The notes: generated by a model from the sequence alone, not told the origin. A stretch of DNA of 64,000 nt from Desulfoscipio geothermicus (GCA_016841645.1 JAENYS010000007.1:46546-110545); one strand, 5' to 3'. Shown: positions 36,896 to 45,595, numbered from the stretch's first letter. Numbers and translations: made by a program.

Positions 36896-36947
36896 ATTAA
36901 AAAAGAGCTGGCGTCATACGCAGCTCATGATCAAGTATGATGCCAGC
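36896..36947 (-). terminator. Strong terminator of the selenoprotein operon
   Basis: GCTGGC...GCCAGC stem extended by CATAC/GTATG-type pairing (36907-36947) with a TCTTTTTT tail on the minus strand. The hairpin starts right after the TAA that ends the selenocysteine-extended frame at 36949, which supports the extension. It may also stop the convergent plus-strand gene. Confidence 0.85.
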
Positions 36948-36948
36948 A

Positions 36949-37923
36949 TTATTTCTCCATCGGCATATCCGGGTCCCCGCCCCACTCATAGATAGATCCT
37001 TCATAGTTTCTAGCTTTCTCAAAGCCTACGGCTCTAAGGATCATGGTCATATAACCAGATCTGATACCCATTGTTCAGTAAACTATAAAATCATCATCCG
37101 GATGGACACCAATGGAGGCCATCAGCGTCTTTATTTCTTCCGGACTCTTAAAGGTGTAGCCGGCGTCTTTATTAAGCAAATCTTGCCATTCTAAATGTAT
37201 CGCCCCTTTAATGTGTCCGCCACGGGGTTCCCCGGCCTTTTGGGAACCTCGATATTCCCCATCTGTTCGGCAGTCAACAATCACTTGTTTACCTAAATTC
37301 TCAAATACATAATCTTTTATCGCCAGGTAACTCTGATCGTAATCTTTTAGAACAACTCCGATAACAGGCTTGGGTTGGATCACTTCTCTTGTTGTCTTGT
37401 ATCCCAGTTCCTTCCAGCAAGTAGTTCCCCCTACCAGCATCTTTACATTATCCAGCCCGGCCAGCTTTAACTGCCAGACAGCTCTGCCATCGGCCCCCGG
37501 GCCGGCAGTGAGATCCGTGTAAAAAACAACTGCCTTTTCATTGTTAATACCCAATGAGGCCAGGGTTCCCTGCAAATCTTCTTTATTTTTGATGGTCCCC
37601 CAGCCAGGATCGCCAGGTTTGCCAACAATATCACAAAAACCTTGCAAGCCAATCCCAATAGCGCCGGGCAGATGTTCTTTCGCGTAAATATTCGGCTTGT
37701 TGCAGTCAAGTAGGACCAGATTTTCGCTATCTAACATGGCATGCAGCCGTTGAGGGGTGATGAGAAAATCGTTATTCTCATAAACTGAGATGTCAAATTT
37801 CTTGGCTGACTGGTTGTCCACAGACGCCGGCTCCTTACCGCAACCACTGACGGTTATGGTTAGCACCAAAGCCATTAATACAAGCAACAGCTGCCGGTAT
37901 TTAAATCTCTTCCGCAAAGTCAT
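36949..37923 (-). CDS. Selenocysteine-containing tandem rhodanese lipoprotein
   Basis: 324 residues with in-frame UGA at codon 283 (37075-37077). Lipoprotein signal with lipobox VSGC (Cys28), so anchored outside the membrane. Two rhodanese domains follow (about 45-165 and 190-324). In the first, the catalytic position is replaced (VVFYTD). In the second, the active-site loop reads DFIVY-U-TMGIRSG, with Sec exactly where rhodanese has its sulfur-carrying Cys; conserved rhodanese sequence continues for 41 codons (NYEGSIYEWGGDP) to TAA. A SECIS-like hairpin follows UGA. A standard caller would cut it at 37075. It probably transfers sulfur or selenium, or acts on an oxidised substrate outside the cell. 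ATG 37923 has a short spacing to GGAGG; TTG at 37917 is an alternative. Last gene of a four-gene operon. Confidence 0.88.
37039..37061 (-). promoter_or_regulatory. SECIS-like hairpin of the rhodanese selenoprotein
   Basis: On the minus-strand RNA, GATC-TGGT pairs with ACCA-(T)-GATC around a 6-nt loop TATATG: 8 bp with one bulged U on the 3' side. It begins 13 nt after the UGA. Position, short apical loop and bulged U are what bacterial SelB-binding elements show. Confidence 0.7.
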
Positions 37924-38614
37924 TTCCCTCCTTTAGCTTTTTATCTTTCCAGACATTCTTCAATAGAACCAGCAAAGCACTCAGGGCGAAAAGGATTAAC
38001 AGGCCAAATACCATTGTCCTTACCCCACCCGTAAGCATTCCGCCGATATAGGAATAAACAATTGTAGCCGGCAGTTGGCCGATACCGGTGGCAATAAAAA
38101 ACGGCCAGAACCCTATCGCAGTCAACCCGGCGGCATAGCTGACAATATCAAAGGAAACAAACGGTAGGAGCCGGGCAATTAGGATGGCATACTTACCGTA
38201 ATGCTCGAAAAAATCATCGACGGTTTTCAGCGCTTTGACGGAAGTAAACTTTACTACCGTATCCCTGCCCAGGTACCTGGCAATATAAAAACAGAGCACT
38301 GCCCCGGCCATCGCGCTTGACCAGGAAAGTATGGCGCCATATACCCAACCGAAGAGACCGGCGTTGGCAAAAGTAATAATGAATGCCGGTAGAGGTGCCG
38401 CAACAGATTGAAACATCATCAAGAAAAAGGAAACAATGGGTGCCCAAATGCCAAAGCTCAAAATATAGCCTCGCGCCATTTCAACATCAACGTTGCTTAA
38501 GATAAAAAAGGCCTGGTTAATATTGATTCTGACAACCGGAACAAAGTAGTATACGCAGCCAAGAACAACCAGGAACAATAATTTTCCCTTATACCCGCGG
38601 AATATGTTTTTCAT
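37901..38614 (-). CDS. TVP38/TMEM64 (DedA-superfamily) membrane protein
   Basis: 237 residues, about six hydrophobic segments. The SNARE-associated/VTT domain is recognisable: a re-entrant loop FGWVYGAILSWSSAMAGAVLCFYIARYLGR (quoted in part: GAILSWSS, FYIARYLGR), then ARLLPFVSFDIVSYAAGL and the terminal GQLPATIVYSYIGG. Relatives are thought to move lipids or small solutes. It overlaps the selenoprotein start by 23 nt, so both are translated from one message. Confidence 0.88.
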   Translation of the reverse strand: MKNIFRGYKGKLLFLVVLGCVYYFVPVVRININQAFFILSNVDVEMARGYILSFGIWAPIVSFFLMMFQSVAAPLPAFIITFANAGLFGWVYGAILSWSSAMAGAVLCFYIARYLGRDTVVKFTSVKALKTVDDFFEHYGKYAILIARLLPFVSFDIVSYAAGLTAIGFWPFFIATGIGQLPATIVYSYIGGMLTGGVRTMVFGLLILFALSALLVLLKNVWKDKKLKEGNDFAEEI

Positions 38615-38648
38615 AAACTGTCACCTCCTTTTCTTTTTATGTTAATGC

Positions 38649-39644
38649 TTAAAAGAATTTTGACGGACCGTCTAAGAGCTGCCAGCCCGCATCTATCAGT
38701 ATTTTCCTGCAGCGGCCTACATCAAAACCACGGCTTGTCTCAGTATTATTAACCACATCACGCGGGTTACTGCCCGCTTCTGCCCATAGCAGGTTAGCGC
38801 CTGCTACCGCCCCGAGAACGTTAGGCTCATGAGTGCAGTTGCCTGGCACTTCTCTTGGTGTGGCCAAACGGACTGCCGCTACAATAAGGGCCATCCGCGT
38901 CTCACCAACCATACCATATTTACCCAGGCTCGTCCCCGTTATCGTCACACGACGCATCGCCCCGCTGAAGCCAGGCCTGGCCTCCCTGGCAATGATAATT
39001 TTCTCGATGATTTCCTCAACACTGTGTTCAGGTCCAACCGGTTCCACACACGTTCCTATACTAAGACCTGCTTTTCTGGCTGCCTCGAAGGTCTTCAGCC
39101 TGCCCAAAGGCTTGATACGGGTTATCACGCCTTCGCCCATGCGAACAGCATGATAAACCCCGGCGAAGCCAGCTTTGCGCAGAGCAACAGCCTCATCATA
39201 ATTAAAATCAGCCATATTGGCAATCAACGGTATACCAGTCCGGAGTTCACGCCGGACCTGCTGCCCAATCTCCAAAAAACGCTGAAAGTTTAACTGGGCG
39301 GTGGCCATCAGGTAAATGGCGTTAGCCCCGGCTTGCTCAAGGACAAGAGACTGCTGAATAATCCATTCCAGAGGTTCTAAACGCTGATCTTTAAAGATTT
39401 TATTACCGGCCGCAAAGGAACAAAAGGCACAATTACAGCCACATGGCCCGCTATTAACTCCTACCTGACCATGAATTTCCGCTTTACCGGAACAAACTTC
39501 TTCGCTCATTTGCCTGGCTGTAAACATAAGTAAATAGAACTCTTCCGAACACATGTCAAGTTCTAAAAGATCCTTTATTTCCTGCCGACTAAGAAGTTTC
39601 CCGTTATAAGCGTCGATAACAATTTGTTTAATTCTGTTTTTCAT
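38649..39644 (-). CDS. BioB-like radical SAM enzyme
   Basis: 331 residues. The 4Fe-4S/SAM motif CxxxCxxC is at about 68-75 (GPCGCNCAFCSF), followed by the TIM-barrel patterns IYLMATAQ, GIPLIANMADFNYDEAVALRKAGF (quoted as two parts: IPLIANM, EAVALRKAGF) and GTCVEPVGPEHS. The C-terminal half retains BioB/HydE-like order (TGTSLGKYGMVGE; GAVAGANLLWAEAGSNP). It is not a biotin synthase on context. The neighbouring ArsM-type methyltransferase, flippase-like protein and arsenosugar-type transferases suggest a role in an unusual metabolite or lipid. The reaction cannot be assigned from sequence. Confidence 0.85.
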   Translation of the reverse strand: MKNRIKQIVIDAYNGKLLSRQEIKDLLELDMCSEEFYLLMFTARQMSEEVCSGKAEIHGQVGVNSGPCGCNCAFCSFAAGNKIFKDQRLEPLEWIIQQSLVLEQAGANAIYLMATAQLNFQRFLEIGQQVRRELRTGIPLIANMADFNYDEAVALRKAGFAGVYHAVRMGEGVITRIKPLGRLKTFEAARKAGLSIGTCVEPVGPEHSVEEIIEKIIIAREARPGFSGAMRRVTITGTSLGKYGMVGETRMALIVAAVRLATPREVPGNCTHEPNVLGAVAGANLLWAEAGSNPRDVVNNTETSRGFDVGRCRKILIDAGWQLLDGPSKFF

Positions 39645-39675
39645 AACATCACCCTTGTATATATATTTTTACAAG

Positions 39676-40626
39676 CTAATTTGCTTCAGGTGTCATTTTC
39701 GAAGGGCACTTCATATCCAAACTCCTCTCCCGGTTACCCAGCCAGAACAAACCTCCATAGAGGCTACAAAAGCTTACAAGTACCGAAAATAGCAAAGAGG
39801 CCCCCAGGGCAACGCTACCTGCTACTCCATAGGAGGCAAATAGAAGCACATAGGCACTTTCGCGTACACCATACCCGTTAATCCCAATGGGAACCATAGC
39901 GATTGCAGATACAGCAGGTATCATATACACTAACTCCAACCACCCCAAGGAGTTAACATGGAGGCTGTGAAAAATAGCATAGTTTACAGCGACAACGGTA
40001 AGTTGGAATAATACCGAAAAGCAGCCTGCCATAAGAATCCTTTTACCATGACCACGCACAGCCTGGCCGTGTGAGAGTAAGCTGCTCATAAAGTCATTTA
40101 CCCTGCCATTCCTCCCGGCAATAAAAGTAGGTATGCTCCCCCACATTAAGAAAAAAAGCAGGCCTATAGCAACAAGAGTAAGCATAATAAAAAGGCAACT
40201 CACTTGCCAATTAGACTTTACAACAAAGCCGGCCAGTAACCCGGTCAGGGCCAAACCCAAGGTGGCTAGAAGACGCTCAATGATCACTGATGAAGCTACA
40301 CCCGGCATATTGGAGATATTGCGACCAACGAGAAAAATTCTAATCCCGTCACCCCCGATACTGGAGGGAAGAAAATTATTGAAAAAGATCCCAATCCAAT
40401 ATGCTTTCCAAAGCCGATACCAGGGCAGATAAATACCCTCCGCCTTTAAAATCTGCGACCATTTTTCTACGCTTACAACCATGGAGAGCACAATGAGCAC
40501 TACGGCTAAGACCAGCCAACTTGGATTTGCCTTTACGAAAACATCTATTAATGCCGGCCAATCAAATTTATAAATTAAAAAGCCCAGTAATAAAACTGAT
40601 ATAAAAATCTTTATCTTTAAAAACAA
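39676..40626 (-). CDS. Flippase-like membrane protein (LPG-synthase TM / UPF0104 family)
   Basis: 316 residues with about eight hydrophobic segments. The family signature FNNFLPSSIGGDGIRIFLVGR is near residue 88 (quoted within limits as NFLPSSIGGDGIR), and PIGINGYGVRESAYVLLF near 250. Members of the lysylphosphatidylglycerol-synthase TM superfamily move or make modified lipids. First gene of the minus-strand operon that ends with the selenoprotein, divergent from the ArsM-like gene. Confidence 0.85.
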   Translation of the reverse strand: MFLKIKIFISVLLLGFLIYKFDWPALIDVFVKANPSWLVLAVVLIVLSMVVSVEKWSQILKAEGIYLPWYRLWKAYWIGIFFNNFLPSSIGGDGIRIFLVGRNISNMPGVASSVIIERLLATLGLALTGLLAGFVVKSNWQVSCLFIMLTLVAIGLLFFLMWGSIPTFIAGRNGRVNDFMSSLLSHGQAVRGHGKRILMAGCFSVLFQLTVVAVNYAIFHSLHVNSLGWLELVYMIPAVSAIAMVPIGINGYGVRESAYVLLFASYGVAGSVALGASLLFSVLVSFCSLYGGLFWLGNRERSLDMKCPSKMTPEAN

Positions 40627-40949
40627 TACTATTTCACTTCATTCTCAAAATTATATTAACTGGATAGGTACATATTAAGTATAACAATAATCTTCATTTG
40701 TCACTAATAGAGATAATTTATTAAGCTTCTTGTTGCTATAATTATTATTAATAGCAAACATACTGTTCATAATAACTAAAATGATTCAAATAATATAACT
40801 TGGCAGAGCCTGGTTAACATGTCAGGTAAGCCTAAATGAGATGGTTTGTCAAATGTCAAGGTCTGACCCCTTTGGTGCGTCCTTTTTTCTTATCCTGCGT
40901 CTTTATGAATGAAGAGAGTTTAACAACCACAAATAAATGAGGTGATCTA
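40627..40949. other. Divergent intergenic region with half repeat
   Basis: Separates the minus-strand operon from the ArsM-like gene. It is AT-rich on the left, with no ORF seen, and should hold both promoters. Confidence 0.5.
40847..40870 (+). repeat. Half-copy of the palindromic repeat
   Basis: Right-arm sequence TGTCAAATG then TCAAGGTCTGACCCC, preceded by TT as in the other half copy at 34723. It lies about 80 nt before the ArsM-like start. Confidence 0.85.
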
Positions 40950-41741
40950 ATGGAAGATAAGGAAGCTATCAGGGAATTTATTCGCAACAATTATGCATCG
41001 ATTGCGGTGAAGGGGTCCGGTGGAGGGTGTTGCAGTGGCGCCAGCAACTGTTGCACCCCTGTTCCGCTGGATATTAGTAAATCGTCAATCCAAATAGGAT
41101 ATACAGAAGCCGATCTTGCCAATGTGCCGCCGGAAGCCAACATGGGATTGGGATGCGGAAACCCGATCGCTATAGCGGCTCTTAAAGAAGGAGAAACAGT
41201 CCTTGACCTTGGCAGTGGGGGAGGTTTTGATTGTTTCCTTGCCAGAATGCAGGTGGGCGAAACCGGCTATGTAATAGGTATTGATATGACACCTGATATG
41301 ATTAAGTTAGCCAGAAAAAATGCGGAGAAAAGTGGATACGACAATGTTGATTTCCGGTTGGGTGAAATTGAGCATTTACCTGTAGCCGATGCATCAGTGG
41401 ATGTTATCATATCGAACTGTGTAATTAACCTTTCCTTGGATAAACAGCAGGTATTTAATGAAACGTTTAGAGTCCTCAAGCCCGGTGGGAGGTTATCCAT
41501 ATCTGACGTTGTGGCTACAGCACCATTACCTCAAAACATTAAACAAGACATGGCAATGAATGCTAGCTGTATAGGTGGTGCCGAACTTGTTAAAGACATC
41601 AGATCTTTGCTACAAAAAGCAGGATATAAGGAAATTAAAATGGCCCCAAAAAATAACAGCAAAGAGATTATACGATCTTGGGCAATAGGTCAGCATATTG
41701 AAGATTTTGTTGCTTCTTATATAATTGAGGCTGTCAAGTAA
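40950..41741 (+). CDS. Arsenite methyltransferase-like protein (ArsM family)
   Basis: 263-residue SAM methyltransferase. The N-terminal cysteine pairs (GGGCCSGASNCC, about 25-36), GLGCGNPIAIAALKEGETVLDLGSGGGFD (SAM motif I: VLDLGSGGGFD near 86) and the ISNCVINLSLDKQQV cysteine match ArsM enzymes, in which cysteines bind As(III). The canonical short MNASCIGGA segment with its Cys also matches. GAGGTGAT lies upstream of ATG. It is monocistronic with a terminator, divergent from the flippase/radical-SAM/selenoprotein operon. Confidence 0.85.
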   Translation: MEDKEAIREFIRNNYASIAVKGSGGGCCSGASNCCTPVPLDISKSSIQIGYTEADLANVPPEANMGLGCGNPIAIAALKEGETVLDLGSGGGFDCFLARMQVGETGYVIGIDMTPDMIKLARKNAEKSGYDNVDFRLGEIEHLPVADASVDVIISNCVINLSLDKQQVFNETFRVLKPGGRLSISDVVATAPLPQNIKQDMAMNASCIGGAELVKDIRSLLQKAGYKEIKMAPKNNSKEIIRSWAIGQHIEDFVASYIIEAVK

Positions 41742-41841
41742 GTAAGACAAGTGGACGTTAGAAGTTCGATTGATCAAATTTTAGTTCATTCGTTTTTTTA
41801 AATAGGTTTACGCTCAGTAATAAGCATAAATTTAAATCAAC

Positions 41842-41880
41842 AAGTGGAGGCTATGTACGATGAGTGCCTTCACTTTTTTT
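41842..41880 (+). terminator. Terminator after the ArsM-like gene
   Basis: AAGTGgAGGC (41842-41851) pairs with GCCTtCACTT (41866-41875) with one internal mismatch, followed by a T-run. The rest of 41881-42079 has no supportable ORF. Confidence 0.7.
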
Positions 41881-42079
41881 ATATGAACATTGCAGCCTAT
41901 TTAAATGCCGGTGGTATTTATGCCGGAAGCTGAAAATTGGAGACTTGATGATTTTTGAAGTAAACCGGCTCTGCATAGAGTATATATATAATGAAATAAA
42001 TGGGTATTGCTAAAAAATTAATAGTATAATATTTTATTAGTGGGTTTTGATTAATGGCAATGAATGTTAGGAGGAAAAA

Positions 42080-42694
42080 TTGGACTTTAAAAGTATGGCT
42101 TTGAATCTAGTTGACCTCTATGGATACTGGGCGCTTTTTTTTACCATGTTTATTGATACCCTGGGTATCCCCATGCCTTCAAAGACAATGCTCACCTTAT
42201 CGGGATATTTTTCACAAATGGGTATTTTTAATTTTACTTGGATTTTTATAGTAGCTATGGTAGGTACATTGAGCGGTTTTGCTTCGGGATACAGTATTGG
42301 CCGAATAGTCGGAAGAACGTTTATCGAAAAATACGGCCGTTATGTACGATTAACACCTGAAAAAATAGCAAAAATAGAAACATGGTTTAATAAATACGGT
42401 GTTTACGCTATATTTATCGCTTATTTTTTACCGGTAGCCCGTAGTGTTGTGCCCTATCTGTCCGGAATAAGTAAAATGCCCTTTATTGCTGCGATGAGCA
42501 TGGCCGTGTTGGGAGCTGCTTGCTGGATAACCATGCTAATATCATTAGGGCTGGTTATTGGACAAAATATGACAAAGTTGGAAGCACTGCTTAATAACTA
42601 TTATCAATATTTAATTACCGCGGTAGTTGTGTTTGCCGGAGCGACTATTTTGATAAAAATAATAAATAAAAAGAAAAATAAGGAGGTCCAATAA
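42080..42694 (+). CDS. DedA family membrane protein
   Basis: 204 residues, four to five hydrophobic segments. DedA signatures: FTMFIDTLGIPMPSKTML near the N-terminus (the usual Glu-Pro loop is here Asp-Thr-Leu-Gly-Ile-Pro), FASGYSIGRIVGRTFIEKYGRY, and the conserved FLPVARSVVPYLSGISKM. DedA proteins are undecaprenyl-phosphate or phospholipid flippases. TTG start with GGAGG upstream. Probably co-transcribed with the next gene. Confidence 0.88.
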   Translation: MDFKSMALNLVDLYGYWALFFTMFIDTLGIPMPSKTMLTLSGYFSQMGIFNFTWIFIVAMVGTLSGFASGYSIGRIVGRTFIEKYGRYVRLTPEKIAKIETWFNKYGVYAIFIAYFLPVARSVVPYLSGISKMPFIAAMSMAVLGAACWITMLISLGLVIGQNMTKLEALLNNYYQYLITAVVVFAGATILIKIINKKKNKEVQ

Positions 42695-42749
42695 CATCCA
42701 AAGTACATAAAATTTAGTGTTCCTTAAACCGAAAGAGAGGAAAATATTC

Positions 42750-43616
42750 ATGGAGAAATATTACATCAAAGCCGTTTTGTTAATTATTGTATTCTTTACA
42801 GCTGCAGCGCTTTATTATAAATCCCAAGGTATGAAAAAGGCCTATCAAGAGGATATCCGGCAAGGACTGGAACAGGTTCACCCATTGGACAGCCCAATTC
42901 TTTCAGAAGGCGAGACAAAGCACCTGCCCCTGCCCGTTCAAAAGTATCTGGCCTATACCGGTGTCACCGGGGGAGAAAAAGTACAGAATGTGCGCGTGGT
43001 CAGTGAAGGCCGGTTCAGACCAGATCCGCAAAAAGATCTGGTCCCTATGGTCTCTGAGCAATATAACTTCTTTGAAAAACCCGCCCGCTTTTATTATATC
43101 AAATTAAAAATGCATGGTGTGCCTGTGGTAGGTCTGCATGAATATAAAGAGGCTAAAGCTTCCATGCGTATTAAAATAGCTTCCCTTTTTAAAGTTGCCG
43201 ATGCTAAGGGTGAGATTATGAATAAGGCTGAAACAGTGACGATATTTAATGATATGTGTTTATTAGCACCGGCCAGTCTCATTGATAAGAGAATACAATG
43301 GAAAACAATTGATCCATTGACGGTGAAAGCCATTTTCACCAATAATGGAATTACGATTTCAGCTCTCTTGTATTTCAATGAAAAGGGTGAAATGATAAAT
43401 TTTGTTTCCGATGACCGCTACCTTACTACTTCGGGTAAAGAGTTCCGTCAAGCAAGATGGTCAACACCGGTCAGTGACTATAAGGACTTTAATGGTGTAA
43501 AACTGGCAAGTTATGGAGAAGCCATTTGGAATTTACCTGAAGGTGATTATTGTTATGGCCAGATAAACATTAAGGAAGTTGATTTTAATTATTACAAATT
43601 GACGCAACAATTCTAA
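42750..43616 (+). CDS. DUF6544-like membrane-anchored protein
   Basis: 288 residues: one N-terminal hydrophobic segment (about 6-23) and a large extracytoplasmic domain. LPLPVQKYLAYTGV near 55 and the later MVSEQYNFFEKPARFYY and DDRYLTTSGKEFRQARWSTPV are characteristic of the DUF6544 family, in which a beta-rich domain is thought to resemble outer-lipid-binding folds; function unknown. ATG at 42750 follows AGAGGAAAA; the upstream in-frame start at 42717 lacks a site. Confidence 0.7.
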   Translation: MEKYYIKAVLLIIVFFTAAALYYKSQGMKKAYQEDIRQGLEQVHPLDSPILSEGETKHLPLPVQKYLAYTGVTGGEKVQNVRVVSEGRFRPDPQKDLVPMVSEQYNFFEKPARFYYIKLKMHGVPVVGLHEYKEAKASMRIKIASLFKVADAKGEIMNKAETVTIFNDMCLLAPASLIDKRIQWKTIDPLTVKAIFTNNGITISALLYFNEKGEMINFVSDDRYLTTSGKEFRQARWSTPVSDYKDFNGVKLASYGEAIWNLPEGDYCYGQINIKEVDFNYYKLTQQF

Positions 43617-43786
43617 TAAATAAAGTTATCAAAAAAAATTACAACCAACCGGTAGAAACACCCTTTTTTTCGAGTATTTTTGGTAAGTTTTTCTTAAAAT
43701 TTTATTAACATTTAATTGCCTAAATAGTGTATCATGGTATGCGGGGAGATTATTAGTAATAATATATGGGAAAATGAGGTTAAAAG

Positions 43787-44251
43787 ATGAGTTTTTTATT
43801 ACTTGTTGTTGGGGCTATATTGGTTGTTGTTTTAATCGTTCTTTTAGTGGCAGGGGTTAAAGCTGAAGCAGACAAAGGAGGGAAAGACGTGATTAAAAAT
43901 GTATACATATACTTGGTGCTATTTGCCACATTAATGATGACCATTGGCGGAAGTGTAAGTGCTTTTATGGCGGTTGCCGATATAGTATCACCTGCTCCAT
44001 ATTACCAAACTTTTGATGAATTTAAACGACTTAATAGCGAAAAAACCCGTATTGATACAGAGACAATAGAAAAGGATGCAAGTCCGACGGAAGAAGAGCT
44101 AAAACAGCAATACGAAGCAATGGTATCAAGAGAAAAGGAAATGCAAGCAAACAGAGCCAAGAATAACCTAATTAAAAGTTTTGGTTGGATCATAATCCCT
44201 TTGCCGATTTTTGTATATTTTCAACGTCGTTTAGTTAAGAAAGAGATCTAA
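43787..44251 (+). CDS. Unrecognised small membrane protein
   Basis: 154 residues. Two hydrophobic segments at 3-24 and 42-62, a polar Glu/Lys-rich central helix likely to form a coiled coil (about 80-130, EEELKQQYEAMVSREKEMQ), and a third hydrophobic segment near 135-150. Family not recognised. AAAATGAGG lies upstream of the ATG. A weak TTAACA-like array lies near 43700, not enough to call a Pho box. Confidence 0.65.
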   Translation: MSFLLLVVGAILVVVLIVLLVAGVKAEADKGGKDVIKNVYIYLVLFATLMMTIGGSVSAFMAVADIVSPAPYYQTFDEFKRLNSEKTRIDTETIEKDASPTEEELKQQYEAMVSREKEMQANRAKNNLIKSFGWIIIPLPIFVYFQRRLVKKEI

Positions 44252-44362
44252 AACACAATTGCTGCACCCAATGCGGCGCTCTTATGTGACCGGTTTATCT
44301 TGATACATTCCCGCAATATCTCCTCCGGATTCCTCCCCATCGCTAAAAAATCGCCTGAATAA

Positions 44363-44461
44363 GTATTAGAACAATTTGAAGTGGTGCGTTTAGTAAAACA
44401 GCATGATGTGCCTGTACCCGTTTATGAAATTATCGCAGAAAAGTTTGGCTTTAAAGCCTGA
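44363..44461 (+). pseudogene. Possible C-terminal gene fragment
   Basis: 32 open codons without a start (VVRLVKQHDVPVPVYEIIAEKF), ended by TGA. The pattern resembles the end of ketopantoate-reductase-type proteins (VVRLGxxxGVPTPVN). It may be the relic of a deleted gene; chance is not excluded. Nothing else is seen in 44252-44562. Confidence 0.25.
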
Positions 44462-44562
44462 GTCCGGTAGGCTCGGTATGCGGATTCACTTTGCTGAACA
44501 TGGCTGTCAGTCAGTCGGAGATAAACCCGGAGCAGCTGCATCCATGGTAAAAGGAGATTAAT

Positions 44563-45015
44563 ATGCGTGCAGTTATTCAAAGAGTTAAAAAAGCCCAAGT
44601 TCTTGTTGATGGACAGGTTGTTTCGCAAATATCCGGAGGGTTGCTGGTTCTTATAGGTATTGGAATCAACGACACCTATAATTCCGCGGATTATTTGGCT
44701 AATAAAATTGTAGATTTAAGGATATTTGAAGATTCCACTGGAAAAATGAATTTGTCCCTTCAAGATATAAATGGTGAGTTATTGGTAGTATCGCAGTTTA
44801 CATTATACGGAGATTGCAGAAAGGGAAAGAGACCTTCTTTTTCAGGATCTGCCAAGCCAGAAATTGCGCATGCAATTTACAATTACATATTAGACAAGTT
44901 TTGCATTATAGGTATTTCAAAAGTGCAATCCGGAGTTTTTGCTGCACATATGGATGTAGAACTTATCAATGATGGTCCCGTTACCATTCTGCTTGATAGT
45001 GATAAAATCTTTTAA
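44563..45015 (+). CDS. dtd: D-aminoacyl-tRNA deacylase
   Basis: Removes D-amino acids mischarged on tRNA. 150 residues, standard. Both DTD signatures are present: SQFTLYGDCRKGKRPSF near 77-93 (catalytic Thr in the SQFT motif) and the cross-subunit NDGPVTILLDS near 136, the Gly-cisPro-containing region being GVFAAHM/NDGPVT. AAAGGAG 7 nt before the ATG. Confidence 0.96.
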   Translation: MRAVIQRVKKAQVLVDGQVVSQISGGLLVLIGIGINDTYNSADYLANKIVDLRIFEDSTGKMNLSLQDINGELLVVSQFTLYGDCRKGKRPSFSGSAKPEIAHAIYNYILDKFCIIGISKVQSGVFAAHMDVELINDGPVTILLDSDKIF

Positions 45016-45137
45016 TTTTATGGGTAGTCTATTTAGCTATGCTTTTAGGTAGTCTTCTAATAGCTGGGGAGCAACCGGAGCGTGACTTGCTCCGGGAGAT
45101 GTTTTCCCAGGTCCCATAATAAAAGGGGGAGACGATA

Positions 45138-45581
45138 ATGAAGTATTCAGAGGCAAACTTGGGTAGAATTTTCATCTTGAGACTTGAAAATGCAGATAAA
45201 ATTCCCGACACTATCGAGGAATTTGCCAAGCAGCATAAAATCGATTCTGCAATAGTACACTTCCTAGGCGGTGCCGGCGTTAACAGCAAAATTGTAGTGG
45301 GGCCGGAGGACGAAACTGCTGAAAAGCCACGCCCGGTGGTTACAGAACTACTTGGAACAAGCGAAGCTGTGGGTATTGGAACTTTATTTTTAAACGAAAA
45401 CAAGGTTCCAATACTACACCTGCACTCCGCTTTTGGGCGTAATAGAGACACAATTACAGGGTGTACAAGAGAAGGCGTAACAATCTGGCAGATTGGTGAA
45501 GTAGTTATTTTTGAACTGCTTAATTCACCGGCACGCAGAAAAATAGACCCCGGCACTGGTTTCGAACTACTCGACTTGTAG
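45138..45581 (+). CDS. PPC/DUF296 domain protein
   Basis: 147 residues, one PPC domain. Signatures: GRIFILRLENADKIPDTIEEFA at the N-terminus (shortened for quoting) and the metal-site region HLHSAFGRNRDTITGCTREG near 107, containing the conserved His residues. Plant relatives bind AT-rich DNA; the bacterial function is unknown. AAGGGGGAG precedes the ATG. The palindromic repeat copy 2 follows 15 nt after the stop. Confidence 0.85.
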   Translation: MKYSEANLGRIFILRLENADKIPDTIEEFAKQHKIDSAIVHFLGGAGVNSKIVVGPEDETAEKPRPVVTELLGTSEAVGIGTLFLNENKVPILHLHSAFGRNRDTITGCTREGVTIWQIGEVVIFELLNSPARRKIDPGTGFELLDL

Positions 45582-45595
45582 TTCTAGGGGTCACC

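Noticed and set aside
38829..39293. Plus-strand ORF of 154 codons inside the radical SAM gene
   Set aside because: It is a shadow: the minus-strand frame carries the CxxxCxxC and barrel motifs and ribosome binding site; the plus frame has neither.
43680..43740. Second Pho box upstream of the small membrane protein at 43787
   Set aside because: Only one good hexamer (TTAACA) with one weak partner at the right spacing in a very AT-rich stretch.
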